64,000 bases of DNA from Perilla frutescens (lineage: Eukaryota > Streptophyta > Magnoliopsida > Lamiales > Lamiaceae): assembly GCA_026008535.1 (NCBI GenBank), contig BRKX01000014.1, positions 23,024,694 to 23,088,693 on the forward strand, written 5' to 3'. The notes beneath the pieces were generated by a model. The model was not told where the DNA came from, searched no databases, and was given only the letters and a program-made list of their open reading frames with translations. Every line of letters begins with the position of its first letter. Position 1 is the stretch's first letter. The position numbers were made by a program, and so were the translations under genes. Of this stretch, positions 12,757-25,400 are shown one piece after another.

Positions 12757-13040
12757 GCCAAGATTCCAGCAGAATATAATATGCTGGAATCAATTAAAAG
12801 CCCGATCAAAAATTCTAGCGGTGATTTAGTGCTGGAATTAAATATTTCACAATCCAACGAACATTAAGATGCTGGAATCATATATTAAAAGCCTAATTAA
12901 ACATTCCAATGGTATTTTAACGCTGGAATAATCTCTTAAAAGCCCAGTCACAAATTTCAGCAGTATTTAAACGCTGAAATCAACTATTACAAGTCCGAAT
13001 TACTATTCCAGCGGGAAATGCAAGCTGGAATATCTATTCT
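12757..13040. repeat. CACTA subterminal repeat array, 5' side
   Basis: Same ATTCCAGCG / GCTGGAAT units as the left array, again in alternating orientation with AGCCC spacers. About nine half-units remain. The array is cut short at about 13058. Confidence 0.85.
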
Positions 13041-13107
13041 GTAGCCCGTTTATAATTCAACCAGCATCACTTGGTAGACACGGATGAGAAGAAGGCCTGG
13101 AGATTTG

Positions 13108-14552
13108 TGTTGGGGTTTTTTCAAATTAAACCACCGCAGGACCATTTGGCTTTTCATTAATCCGTGTTCATGCAAATCATAATTTTATGTAACATGCATG
13201 TTTATCACAGTCTAATCAAAAGCATGCAAAGCAGATTCGATTCTAATAAAGCGGAAGACATATAAAACGAATCTACTTACAAATCGATAGACGGTCTGTG
13301 GACAAGATTAAAGATCTAATCTTGCTGTTGAATGAGCACAGTAATGGTGCCACCTATGACCTCAAAATCGTGCACCACAGTATTCCACTCCAAGATCTTC
13401 TGTTGTATTCCCGGACTGTATCTAGATTCAGAGTGGGCTGAAATCTACTAGATAGAATTGTGAAATCTATGGATAACTTTGAGAGACTAAGAGGGGCTGA
13501 TTTCCTATGAATAATTCATCAAAATTTCGTGCCCCCCTCCCCTTATATATAGGGAGGGGCGAAATTTCATGTTCCAGCCCTAATGGGCTTGGGCCTCTAT
13601 CTCAAGTTCAATATCCAGTCCACTATCAGTCAATTGGGCTACAACAGGGATCTAGAAGAATATTAAATTGGCCCACTAATTTATTTAATATCCAATATCC
13701 AATAAATCTAGGATATAATTAAATAAATTAAGTTTTACTTTTATTCCACTAAAGAAGTAAAACTGACCTACCAATTTAATACATATTTACGAATATGCTT
13801 TCTCCTTTAGTCCAGCCATTCCCCATGTTTAAGATATAATGTTCATTAATTAATTATGTAAGCCTCTGACAGCTATAATTAATTAACATCTAAAATCTTG
13901 AGTAGTACCACACAAGCTTTATTCATGTACGGAATAAATTCCACCTGCAGGGTTTCAACATGAACTTGTGCTTCTTCAAGAGAACATCATCAAGCTGGCG
14001 CACCAGGACACGGTGCTCATGCATACTGCTCGAGACATCATGTATACATTGTTATTACCCAAGATATCAAATTTGATATACGAAAAGATCTCATTCATTG
14101 ATAAATCAAAGTAACAAACAACGCAAACATATGCTCGCCAATATCACATGAGTTCAGAACCCGAACTCTGTGGATCTTTATTCTCTCAGTAACTGGGTCA
14201 GAGACAGAGAATAGTATCCTATCGTGATCCTCCTCAATACACTAACGAGTGTACTAGAATAATCAGTTAGTCAAGATAAACTAACTTATCAGATTATTCT
14301 ACGGTGTACCGATGGTATGTTCAAGACCATCTAAGCCGTGAGCTTTTAATACGTTACAAGGTTCTAATGATATGATCTTACTGTGTGACTCCCCACACCA
14401 TATCATCTACAATGTAAGTATATGGAACATTGCATAAAACAATTATAGAACATAATCTAAATGCAAACAGTGACTGCAATAACTTTCATTTCATATCATC
14501 ATATCATCAGAAAAGTATACAAAGACAAGTCTTCCAGTATACAAAACTAACA
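13108..14552 (-). repeat. Copia-1 3' LTR
   Basis: On the plus strand it runs TGTTGGGG to ACTAACA. It is a near-identical copy of 21032-22477. A TATA-like TATATATA lies at 13544-13551 within an inverted repeat. The frame at 13507-13722 is LTR sequence, not a gene. Confidence 0.95.
13522..13567 (-). promoter_or_regulatory. TATA-like core promoter inside an inverted repeat (3' LTR)
   Basis: Plus-strand arms AAATTTCGTGCCCCCC.. and GGGAGGGGCGAAATTT are reverse complements apart from a small bulge, and the loop is TTATATATA. A TATA box there would drive minus-strand transcription in the element's own sense. The promoter role is inferred from position and sequence only. Confidence 0.5.
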
Positions 14553-14563
14553 ATCTCCCACTT
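14553..14563 (-). other. Copia-1 polypurine tract
   Basis: Coding-strand AAGTGGGAGAT lies directly against the 3' LTR, where plus-strand DNA synthesis is primed in LTR elements. Confidence 0.85.
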
Positions 14564-14628
14564 ATACTTGAAGCATGTCTTTCAAGCATAATAAATAACT
14601 AGCTAACTCTCCAATCAAAACTATCAAC

Positions 14629-17600
14629 TCAAAATGCATCCCTAGGTCTGCATCTCACTCCCATTTTCTCCACGTGACCATCAAAGGTCTTAGCCGCCAG
14701 GCTCTTCGTGAATGGATCAACCAGGTTGTCCTCCGATGCAATCTTGACCACTGCCACGTCTCCTCTCTTAACGATTTCTCGTATAAGATGGTACTTTCTC
14801 TCTATGTGTTTACTTGCCTTGTGGGCTCTGGGTTCCTTTGAATTTGCCACTGCACCAGAGTTATCACAGTATATCATGATAGTCTTAGGCAAATCAGGAA
14901 CCACGCCCAAGCCCACTAGGAACCCGCGGAGCCAGACAGCCTCTTTTGCAGTCTCAGAGGCAGCTACATACTCAGCTTCCATGGTGGAATCCGCAATGCA
15001 TTTCTGCTTAATGCTCCTCCATGCGATGACTCCACCTCCTAATGTAAACACATAGCCCGAGGTAGACTTACTCTGATCTTTGTCGGATTGAAAATCTGAG
15101 TCCGTGTAACCCAAAGGTAGTAGACTATCAGAGCGGAAAACCAACATGTAGTCTCGAGTCCGTTTAAGGTACTTGAGAATGTTTTTGACCGCAGTCCAGT
15201 GACCTTGTCAAGGTTAAACTGATATCTGCTTACCATGCCAACGACACAGCATATATCAGGCCTAGTGCATAGCATAGCATACATCAAACTTCCCACAGCT
15301 GAAGCATATGGTACTTTCTTCATTTCCTCTATCTCAGACTGTGTTTGGGGACACATTTCCTTGGATAGATGAATTCCATGCCTGTAAGGTATAAAACCTT
15401 TTTTGGAATCTTGCATGCCAAATCTAGCTAGCACTGTATCGATATAAGTCATCTGGGACAGACATAACATCCTTTTCTGGTGATCACGAATGATCTTGAT
15501 GCCAAGGACATGTCCGGCTTCACCCAGATCCTTCATATCGAACTGCTCGGACAACCACACCCTAGTGTTTGACAACGTCTTCTTACTGTTTCCAATAAGC
15601 AAGATGTCATCAACATAAAGTACGATGAATGCCACCACGTTTCCGTCACATTTTTTGTACACACAGCTCTCATCCGGACTTTGCACGAATCCATATGACT
15701 GGATAACCTCGTCAAATCGGATGTTTCAAGATCTCGATGCCTACTTAAGTCCATAAATGGATCTCTTAAGCTTACACACCAAGTGCTCTTGGCCCTTAGC
15801 AATGAATCTCTCTGGTTGTTTCATGTGAATGTTTTCCTCAAGACTTCCGTTTAGGAAAGCTGTCTTGACATCCATCTGCCAGATCTCATAATCCAAATGA
15901 GCGGCAATAGACAAGAGAATCCGGATTGACTTAAGCATGGCTACCGGCAAAAAGGTTTTCTCATAATCGATCCCTTCTTTCTGAGTATACCCTTTTGCCA
16001 CCAATCTAGCTTTGAAGGTTTCAACCTTCCCATCAGATCCTCTCTTGCGCTTGTAGACCCACTTACAGCCAATGGGTTTTACCCCATCTAGTGGTTCTAC
16101 AAGTTCCCAGACTTGATTGTGATCCATAGATCCAATCTCAGACTCCATTGCAGTTTTCCAAGAATCTGCATCTTTATCTCAAATTGCCTCGTCATAGGTC
16201 CTGGGATCCAATTCATTGAGACCCTCTGGGAAATCTGAAGCCTCTCCCAGACCAATGAATCTATCAGGTTGGCGTACAACCCTCCCACTGCGACGAGGCA
16301 GTTCCTGTACTTCTGTGACACGTTGTGCAGTGTTTGGTGGTTCCTCTTCTTGTACAACTGGTGTAGGATTCAATCCACCCCTTAACTCCTCAAGAATGAT
16401 GTGACTCCTTGGTTTGTGGTTTATGACATAGTCTTCCTCTAAGAATCTAGCATTGGTGCTAACAATGATCTTCTGATCCTTAGGACTATAAAACAAACCA
16501 TCTTTCATTCCTCTAGGATATCCAACGAACAGCCTTACATCAGTACGAGGAGCCAGCTTATCAGCTTCCTTGTCCAACACGTGTGCTGGGCTACCCCAAA
16601 TCCGAATATGGTTCAAACTGGACTTTCGTCCAGTCCATAGTTCTGTAGGTGTAGTAGGAACTGATTTCGATGGAACCAAGTTAAGAATATAGGCTGCTGT
16701 TTCCAGGGCATATCCCCAGAACAAAATAGGCAACTCAGAATAACTCATCATCGATCTAACCATCTCTAACAATGTACGATTCCTTCTTTCCGCCACGCCA
16801 TTCTGCTGTGGCATTCCAGGCGCAGTCAACTGGGATGTAATCCCACTCTCTGCCATGTAATCCCTAAATTCGCTTGAGAGGTACTTGCCACCACGATCGG
16901 AACGTAGTGACTTAATATTTCTGCCTGTTCGTTTCTCCGCTTCCGCCTTAAACTCTTTGAATTTCTCAAAGCATTCAGACTTGCGACGTAACAGGTAGAT
17001 ATAACCGTATCTAGAGTAATCATCAATGAGAGTGATGACATAGGGCCGCATAGGTCAGAGTGAATCAAATCTAATAGCCCTTCGGATCTATTTCCTTTTG
17101 ACTGGAAAGGACGCTTGGTCATTTTACCTTCCAAACAGGATTCACACAAAGGAAACGATTCCAGTACCAAAGAAGACAATGGTCCATCGTTTACAAGCCT
17201 TTGTATCCTCTTAAGGTTAATATGACCTAGCCTTAGTTGCCAAAGATAGGTTTGATTCAATTCCGAAGGTTCTTTTCTCTTGTTAGGGTTTGTGATCGAT
17301 GTATTCAATAGTTGTCTTTGCGTAGTGTTTTCAGTTGGTTTAAGAAAGTATAAGTGTCCATCTAATGTGCCAGAACAGATAAAATGTTTACCACTAAAGA
17401 TAACTACTTTGTTATCAAAAGAAACAGAATATCCATCCATAATCAATTTAGAAACTGAAATCAAGTTTCGCCTAAAACCAGGCACATAAAGACAATCTTT
17501 CAAAACCAAAGTTCTATCACTACTGAAAGGTAAAACAACGTCTCCCACTGCAACAGCCGCCACTCTCGTAGCATTGCCCATGTAGACGGTGATCTCGTCC

Positions 17601-17674
17601 TCACTCAGCTGTCTTTTTACCAGGAACCCCTGTAAAGACATGCAAACATGATCAGTAGCTCCAGTATCTACTAC
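14629..17674 (-). pseudogene. Copia-1 pol: protease, integrase, RT, RNase H
   Basis: In order on the minus strand: aspartic protease (VVDTGATDHVC), GAG pre-integrase (LRLGHIN, CESCLEGKMTK), integrase core (HSDLCGPM, LIDDYSRYGYIYL, SDRGGKYLSSEF, QQNGVAERRNRTLLEMVRSM), reverse transcriptase (IGCKWVYKRKRGSDGKVE, MDVKTAFLNGSLEE, VLYVDDILLIGN) and RNase H (GYTDSDFQSDKDQSKSTSGY, TMEAEYVAAS). The product would be cleaved into the enzymes that copy and insert the element. It is broken: a TAG separates gag from protease (17675-17677), sequence is lost with a frameshift near 17050-17090, stops lie at 16179-16181, 15741-15743 and 15726-15728, and there is a frameshift near 15180. The first stop and the pair in RT look like TGG or CAG codons changed by a single transition. 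Confidence 0.92.
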
Positions 17675-18547
17675 CTATGACTGGGTAGAACAAGTTGCTA
17701 AACATGTTTCCACAACCAGAGTGTGAGATGTACCTCTCTTCTTCTTCTTGTTAGGACACGCCGCCTTCCAGTGACCTGGTTGGCCGCACTTGAAGCACTT
17801 AGTCTTCGACTTGAATTCCTCGGGAGGAATCTTTGCCTTTGGCTTCTTCACCTTAGGCGCCTCATCTGCAGCCTTCTTAGGTGCGTTTCTCTTCTTCCTT
17901 TTTCCACCAGAAGAAGACGCTCCTTTTTCAGCTATGTGGGCCTCAGGATTGCTCTTTTGAAGCAATTCAGCCGCATGAAGATCTATGAGCAGTTCAGTCA
18001 GGCTGACATCCCTTTTAATCATATTAAAATTCAGCCTGAACTGCTCAAACTTCGAAGACAAGCTATGAAGAACAATGTCGATTTGAGAATCGCCATCTAG
18101 CTCTCCACCCAAGGTTTCGATCTCAAATAAATACCCCATCATCATGAGAACGTGATCCCTAACAGGTGTGGAGTCAGACATTCTCGCATCCATTAGCTTC
18201 TTCATTGCCAAATGGCGTGCCGAGCGGTTCTGATGACCGAATAGCTGCCTAAGGTTGTACATGATATCATAAGTGGTTTTCATAGGCTCATGCTGATGTT
18301 GGAACACACTTGACATAGATGCCAAGATGTAACAGCGCACTATCTCATTAGACCTAAGCCACTTATCATATGCAACCTTTTGGGCTTCGTCAGAACCCTC
18401 ATCTGGCGTCTGAGGACAAACCTCTTCAAGCACAAACTTGTGTCCCTCAGCAACAAGAACTAAGTTAAGGTTACGAATCCAGTCATTGTAGTTTTCACTG
18501 ACAAGTTTGTTTTCTTTGAGGATTGAGGACAGATTGGAGAGTGCCAT
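17675..18547 (-). CDS. Copia-1 gag nucleocapsid protein
   Basis: About 290 residues, starting MALSNLSSIL at 18547. A Met ten codons further upstream is in frame, but MALSN aligns better with copia gag starts. It has a UBN2/retrotran_gag-type body (NYNDWIRNLNLVL, YDIMYNLRQLFG, LLIDLHAAELL), then a Lys-rich stretch, then a CCHC zinc knuckle CFKCGQPGHWKAAC. Gag packages the element RNA in virus-like particles. This frame has no internal stop and ends in TAG exactly where the protease VVDTGATDHVC begins. That stop is probably a mutated Trp codon, as Trp is common before this motif, rather than a designed gag/pol boundary, though readthrough cannot be excluded. Confidence 0.88.
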   Translation of the reverse strand: MALSNLSSILKENKLVSENYNDWIRNLNLVLVAEGHKFVLEEVCPQTPDEGSDEAQKVAYDKWLRSNEIVRCYILASMSSVFQHQHEPMKTTYDIMYNLRQLFGHQNRSARHLAMKKLMDARMSDSTPVRDHVLMMMGYLFEIETLGGELDGDSQIDIVLHSLSSKFEQFRLNFNMIKRDVSLTELLIDLHAAELLQKSNPEAHIAEKGASSSGGKRKKRNAPKKAADEAPKVKKPKAKIPPEEFKSKTKCFKCGQPGHWKAACPNKKKKRGTSHTLVVETCLATCSTQS

Positions 18548-18577
18548 TGATGATATGAAATAACTGAAATTAAACAT

Positions 18578-21017
18578 GCAGTACAGTCACAAAACACGTT
18601 TAGGATAAACAGTATATAATCGAAAGCCTCATAAAAATTATATACTTTTCCACCGACACTTTAAAAACATCTTTTATAAGCCACGATAGTGTGGACGTTT
18701 ATAAAAAACATCTTTAAATAGGTTAAACCTTTAATTTGCCTCCAGTTGAGTTTCCTTACAACAAGCAAATTAATAGCCGGATAATTAACACGGTCATGTA
18801 ATCGTCTAACTGATAAGCCACGATCGTGTGGATGTTTATCAATAAATTACATCTAAGTGTGCACACCATTATCTTCACACCAAGATCACTACTCGAATTT
18901 AACCGCTCCAGATGGAGGAGTCAGTTAGTCATAATAGTGTTCTACAACTATCCTTTTAGGAGATTTAATTTCTAGAGAAATCTGTGATATGACACATCCG
19001 ATATGGAGGAAGACCGATGTCAACGCGCATGCCCATCACTTCTCAATTAAACCAGATTTTAATGGAGACCGTATGAGATTTCTACATACTTTGTTATGAA
19101 TCTCTCCCACTTAGTTATTTATGTTTGAGGTTTCATTTTATCCCATTATCGAACATGCAAACATCACATAAAATGATAAACATCCATTGCATGCTTCAAC
19201 ATAATAAGCAACAGTAATATTCCAACTATCATGGCTTATATCTCATGTTGATTGATGAGATAAAACTGGAAAGTCAGCTCCGGAACAGGCTTTGAAACCG
19301 CCGCCCCTTCACCGCGCCTCGCCGAAAATCCTAGCTCCATTTAGGGTTTCGGGACGTGAACCGGTGAACCTTCCTTTTTTGGTGCTGAACCACTTTCCTT
19401 CTTTTGAGTTGATCTCCGATCTTTATTCAATACAGACTATCTATTCCGAAAGGAAAAATCTAATATTGCTAGAATAAAAATTACAACTCAAAAACTCGTC
19501 TAACAGCTTTATATCTATTACATTAAAACAACGTAAAATAAAACCTAGACCTAATCCATGGATTTTCTCATGGATTAAAATCACGTAGCCAAACCGGCAT
19601 ACGACCAACATTCATTCAACATAAACATACATCACATAAAATAAATGAGCCATGATAGTTGGTAAACCTGCAAACAAACACAGTCTACAAAACCAACAAT
19701 CATGTATTATATGATCCACATAAAATAACATATGATATCTATGCATGAATATTAAATAATAATCGAATTTTGCAATTAATTAAATTAATTAATTCGATAT
19801 TATCCACAAGATAAGAATTGGAAATTAAAATAATTATCCACCAATTTAAATCTTGTATATTTCGAAAATATCACTTAAATAAATCTGGAAATTATTAATA
19901 ATTATCCACCAAATTTATTTAATATTTTCAAGTCACCCTAATTAAATAATAATTGGATATATTGATATAAATCAAAAATCTAATCCAAATATTATCCATA
20001 AGAATCTAAATCTTCAAGGATAAAGTTTGGAGATTTGATTCCAATCCAAAATCTTCCAAAACTTATCCAAATTTAAAATCTTATCACAATTGGATTTTGA
20101 TAATTATTTGTATATATCCAAAATCACCTTATCCAATTTTAATTACATAGATTTTCGAAAATATCTAAATAATAAATCTGGAAATTTGATCCATTTCAAA
20201 TTCTTCCAAATTTAAAATTCTATTTTCAAATCTATCTAGATTAAAATTAGGTAAATTAAGATATACATCAAATAACATCAAATCTTTAATCCAACACATC
20301 CAAATTTTCGATCCACATTAATTAATAAATCTGAAAATTTGATTTTCATCAAAATCTTCTCCAAATTAATTTATTAAAATCAAAAATTACACTATATTTC
20401 ACATTTGGAAATTTTGACATTAATCAAATAACTATTCCAAATAATATAGCTATAGGTTTCAAAATTTTCAAGAATAAAAATCTGGAAATTTTGATCCACT
20501 TCAAAAATTACCAAATTTAAAATTCTAATTTCAACCTATCTAGATTAGAATTAGGCAATCTTTGATATACATCAAAAAATCACCAAATCCAAATCTAACC
20601 ATCAAAAATTTCGAACCACACCACAAACAAATCTGGAAATTTTGATCTTGATCAAAAATCTATCCAAATTTATTTCCTAGGTATCAAAAATTTTAACACA
20701 CAAATTAGGGAATTTTTAACACATCAAATTCGAAAATTTGATCTCCAAATTTTCGACCCCTATGAGAATTAAATCTGGAAATTTGAAGAACATCAAATAT
20801 CATCCCAAATTTAATCCATAGTGACCGAAAATTCAAATGCCATCAAAACTAGAATTCTTGATTTATACATCTCAAATTCTTCCAAGTTTTGAATACCATA
20901 AAATCAAAATACATAGCCAATTAAATCTGAAAATTTAAACACCATAAATTTATCAACAAATTTAATTATGCAATTCGAATTCATGCCCGGATTAATCCTA
21001 GAACAGTGCCAAAACCC
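18578..21017 (-). other. Copia-1 leader between primer binding site and gag
   Basis: About 2.4 kb without a supported frame. The part 19780-20990 is a degenerate repeat field: variants of AAATCTGGAAATTTGATCC and ATCCAAATTTAAAATC recur every 50-100 bp. The stretch 19270-19480 is less AT-rich but carries no recognisable gene. Confidence 0.7.
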
Positions 21018-21029
21018 GCTCTGATACCA
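21018..21029 (-). other. Copia-1 primer binding site
   Basis: Coding-strand TGGTATCAGAGC, complementary to the 3' end of plant initiator tRNA-Met, two bases from the 5' LTR end. Confidence 0.93.
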
Positions 21030-21031
21030 GT

Positions 21032-22477
21032 TGTTGGGGTTTTTTCGAATTAAACCACCGCAGGACCATTTGGTTGTTCATTAATCCGTGTTCATGCAAA
21101 TCATAATTTTATGTAACATGCATGTTTATCACAGTCTAATCAAAAAGCATGCAAAGCAGATTCGATTCTAATAAAGCGGAAGACATAGAAAATGAATCTA
21201 CTTACAAATCGATAGACGGTCTGTGGACAAGATTAAAGATCTAATCTTGCTGTTGAATGAGCACAGTAATGGCGCCACCTATGACCTCAAAATCATGCAC
21301 CACAATATTCCACTCCAAGATCTTCTGTTGTATTCCCGGACTGTATCTAGATTCAGAGTGGGCTGAAATCTACTAGATAGAATTGTGAAATCTATGGATA
21401 ACTTTGAGAGACTAAGAGGGGCTGATTTCCTATGAATAATTCATCAAAATTTCGTGCCCCCCTCCCCTTATATATAGGGAGGGGCAAAATTTCATGTTCC
21501 AGCCCTAATGGGCTTGGGCCTCTATCTCAAGTTCAATATCCAGTCCACTATCATTCAATTGGGCTACAACAGGGATCTAGAAGAATATTAAATTGGCCCA
21601 CTAATTTATTTAATATCCAATATCCAATAAACCTAGGATATAATTAAATAAATTAAGTTTTACTTTTATTCCACTAAAGAAGTAAAACTGACCTACCAAT
21701 TTAATACATATTTACGAATATGCTTTCTCCTTTAGTCCAGCCATTCCCCGTGTTTAAGATATAATGTTCATTAATTAATTATGTAAGCCTCTGACAGCTA
21801 TAATTAATTAACATCTAAAACCTTGAGTAGTACCACACAAGCTTTATTCATGTACGGAATAAATTCCACCTGCAGGGTTTCAACATGAACTTGAGCTTCT
21901 TCAAGAGAACATCATCAAGCTGGCGCACCAGGATATGGTGCTCATGCATACTGCTCGAGACATCATGTATACATTGTTATTACCCAAGATATCGAATTCG
22001 ATCTACGAAATGATCTCATTCATTGATAAATCAAAGTAACAAACAACGCACACATATGCTCGCCAATATCACATGAGTTCAGAACCCGAACTCTGTGGAT
22101 CTTTATTCTCTCAGTAACTGGGTCAGAGACAGAGAATAGTATCCTATCGTGATCCTCCTCAATACACTAACGAGTGTACTAGAATAATCAGTTGGTCAAG
22201 ATAAACTAACTTATCAGATTATTCTACGGTGTACCGATGGTATGTTCAAGACCATCTAAGCCGTGAGCCTTTAATACGTTACAAGGTTCTAATGATATGA
22301 TCTTACTGTGTGACTCCCCACATCATATCATCTACAATGTAAGTATATGGAACATTGCATAAAGCAATTATAGAACATAATCTAAATGCAAACAGTGACT
22401 GCAATAACTTTCATTTCATATCATCATATCATTAGAAAAGTATACAAAGACAAGTCTTCCAGTATACAAAACTAACA
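21032..22477 (-). repeat. Copia-1 5' LTR
   Basis: Copy of 13108-14552 with about 30 differences by eye. On the coding strand it starts TGTTAG and ends CCCAACA next to the primer binding site. The TATA-in-inverted-repeat structure recurs at 21447-21492. The frame at 21432-21647 is LTR sequence, not a gene. Confidence 0.95.
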
Positions 22478-22482
22478 ATTTG

Positions 22483-25400
22483 AAGATGGATTGCGACCTG
22501 AGATTGGAGCATACTTATCAGCACTCAATCTCAGCACCTACTCAGAAATTGTGCAACGAGCTCAGGCAATTTGCACCCGTCTGAATTTGGACAAGCTTGC
22601 TTCCAAATTTCCCAATAATGGTGGAAAATGACAATGGGATGAGCGTAACAATCAGAACAGAGGAAGAAATTTCCAGCCTGACAAGAAACCTAGAACTGAA
22701 GAAGGAAGCAGACCAGATACAGCAACAAAAAAACCCTTGTGTCAAAAATGTCAGAAAACGACACTATGGGAAATGTATGCTCAGACAGAATGGCTGTTAT
22801 CGTTGTTACCAACTGGGGCACCAAGCTTTGAATTGTCCCCTGAACCGAAATTTCAACTACTCTAATGCCATCAGGAAGGGAAATACGCGAGCATTTGCTA
22901 TGAACCAAGAAAAAGAGGCCAAGACGATGACAAGTATCTTATCAGTACTTAAAAAGTCTGCCTTAGTACTTTTCGATTCGGGTGCTTCCCATTCTTTTAT
23001 CGCAAAGAGATTTTATGAAAAAGCTAATGTAAAATGTGATGAGGAGACTGAACCTTTAAGAATAAGTATTCCGTCAGGCAAAACAATGAAGGCAGATCGT
23101 TTGGTTAAAGGAGTCAAACTAGCACTAGAAGGAAGAACTTTGGAAGCTGACATATTCATCTTGGAGATGAAAGATTTCGATATGATTCTAGGGATGGATT
23201 GGCTGAGATTGAATGATGCAGTTATCAAATGTCATGATCGAGAAGTCATTTTTCAGCAACCGGGGGAAAAACAATTCTCATTCAAAGGAACCAAGGTGAG
23301 CTGATCACCTCACATCATCTCAGCTATGAAAGCAATGAAGATGATAAGAAGAAATGATTGCCAAGCATTTCTTGGTAAATGTGATGAGCACCGAAGAGCA
23401 GGAGAAAGCCATGGAGGACATTCCGATAGTACGAGAGTACCCTGATGTCTTTTCCGAAGACATCACTGGCGTGCCACCAGACAGACAAGTAGAGTTCTTC
23501 ATTGATATAGTGCCAAGAGTGGCACCGGTTTCTAAAGCACCGTACCGGATGGCGCCAAAAGAATTGAAAGAGTTAAAAGTTCAAATCCAGGAGCTTTTGG
23601 ACAAAGGATACATAACACCTAGTATGTCACCTTGGGGCGCACCAGTTCTGTTCGTGAAGAAGAAAGATGGGAGCATGAGGATGTGCATTGACTACCGCGA
23701 TCTAAACAAGCTCACTATCAAAAACAAGTACCCATTGCCCAGAATTGAAGAACTGTTTGATCAATTGCAAAGAACTGGAGTATTTTCAAAGATCAATTTG
23801 AGGTCGGGGTATCATCAAATGAAGGTGAAAGAAGGAGACATTCCCAAAACAAAATTCCGAACCAGATATGGCCATTACGAGTTCACAGTAATGCTGTTTG
23901 GATTAACCAACGCACCTGCAGTGTTCATGGATTTGATGAACAGAGTGTTCCACCAATACTTAGACCGGTTTGTCATAGTATTTATTGATGACATTCTGGT
24001 GTACTCCAAGGATGAAAAGCAGCATGAAAAGCATCTACGGTTGGTCCTAAACACGTTGCGGAAAGAGAAGCTTTATGCCAAGTTCAGCAAATGCAAGTTT
24101 TAGCTGGATTGAGTCGTGTTTTTTGGGCACATGGTAACAACTCAGGGAGTGGAAGTAGATCCATCAAAGGTGGAAGCAGTGAACAGTCGGGAGACCCCGA
24201 AGAATGCTGGTGAGATAGACGTTTCATTGAAGGTTTCTCAAAGATAGCCGGTTCGTTAACTCATCTGACAAGGAAGGGCTTCAAGTTCGAATGGAGTGAA
24301 AAGTGCGAAGAGAGTTTTCAATTTCTAAAGTAAAAACTCACCACTACACCTGTTTTGATCATCCCAGAAGGCAGTGAAGGATTCGTGATATACTATGATG
24401 CTTCCAAACATGGACTCGGATGTGTGCTAATGAAACACAGAAAAGTGGTGACATATGCATCAAGACAGTTAAAGACTCATGAACTCAATTTCCCTACTCA
24501 TGACTTGGAGCTAGCAGCAGTTGTTCACGCGTTGAAGATATGGTGACATTTTCTTTATGGGGGAAAATGTGAAATTTTCTCTGATCACAAAAGCCTGAAG
24601 TATTTCTTCACCCAGAAGGAACTGAGCATGAGGTAAAGAAGGTGGCTTGAGTTGGTTAAAGATTATGACTACGCGATACATTATAACCTAGAAAAGGCGA
24701 ATGTGGTAGCTGACGCGTTAAGTAGAAAAGGGGCCAATATGTCTCAGCTTGTTCAAGAATTCGCTAAGATGAAAATAGACGTGATTCCACTAACGGAGAG
24801 TACTACATCAGTTTTGGTAGCCTTGATAATACACCCGTTGCTGAGAGATCAGATCAAGGCAATGCAAGAAATTGATAAATTCTTGTGCAAAATAAGGGAG
24901 CGAGTGTTGAAGGGCAATATTCAAAATTTTGCATTGGCAGACGATGGAGCATTAGTTTGCAAAGGAAGAATTTGCATCCCCAAGAATAGCGAGATAAGAA
25001 GGAAGATATTAGAAGAAACTCATAATACACCATATTCCATTCATTCCGGAGGAACCAAAATGTATCAAGATTTAAAGAAATATTTTTGGTGGAGGAACAT
25101 GAAACAGTCTATCGGCGAGTATGTCGAAAGGTACATGACTTGCCAACAGGTGAAAACGGAACATCAGTGACCAACAGGTCTTTTGCAACCGCTTGAGATT
25201 CCGGAGTGGAAATGAGAGAATATCGCCATGGATTTTGTGGTTGGATTGCCGAAACTGATCAAGGGAAACCACGCAATTTGGGTGATAGTGGACAGACTCA
25301 TGAAATCTGTACATTTTCTACCAATGAAAATGACATTCATCATAGATCGTCTGGCCCAGCTTTACGTAGATGAGATTGTAAGACTACACGGGGTACCAGT

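Larger units (their letters stand above)
4198..13058 (-). mobile_element. CACTA (En/Spm) transposon, right end deleted
   Basis: The left terminus CACTACAAGAAAA is the standard plant CACTA end. Both ends carry arrays of ATTCCAGCG / CGCTGGAAT subterminal units. Inside, on the minus strand, are a TNP2-type transposase (6893-10471) and a TNPA-like gene (5067-6770), the usual two-gene layout with the transposase first. The matching TTTTCTTGTAGTG terminus is absent: subterminal repeat sequence stops at about 13058 inside the motif AGCCCGTTTATAATTC and passes straight into gypsy gag sequence. With one end missing and several stops in the transposase, the copy cannot be autonomous and probably cannot move. 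Confidence 0.92.
13108..22477 (-). mobile_element. Copia-1: complete Ty1/copia LTR retrotransposon
   Basis: 9370 bp, minus strand, flanked by the 5-bp duplication ATTTG (13103-13107 and 22478-22482). Removing the element and one duplication restores the Gyp-1 gag frame (WRF|EDGLRPEIGAYLS). LTRs of 1445 and 1446 bp start and end TGTTAG...CCCAACA on the coding strand. The primer binding site TGGTATCAGAGC and a polypurine tract are in place. Gene order gag, protease, integrase, reverse transcriptase, RNase H is that of Ty1/copia. By eye the LTRs differ at roughly 30 positions, about 98% identity, so the insertion is fairly recent. The pol gene carries several stops and frameshifts. Confidence 0.95.

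Noticed and set aside
13507..13722. 71-codon frame duplicated at 21432-21647
   Set aside because: Identical position in both Copia-1 LTRs and antisense to the element; LTR sequence.
17675..17677. Programmed readthrough stop between gag and pol of Copia-1
   Set aside because: Attractive because it lies exactly at the boundary, but other pol stops show the same transition pattern, so decay is the simpler reading.
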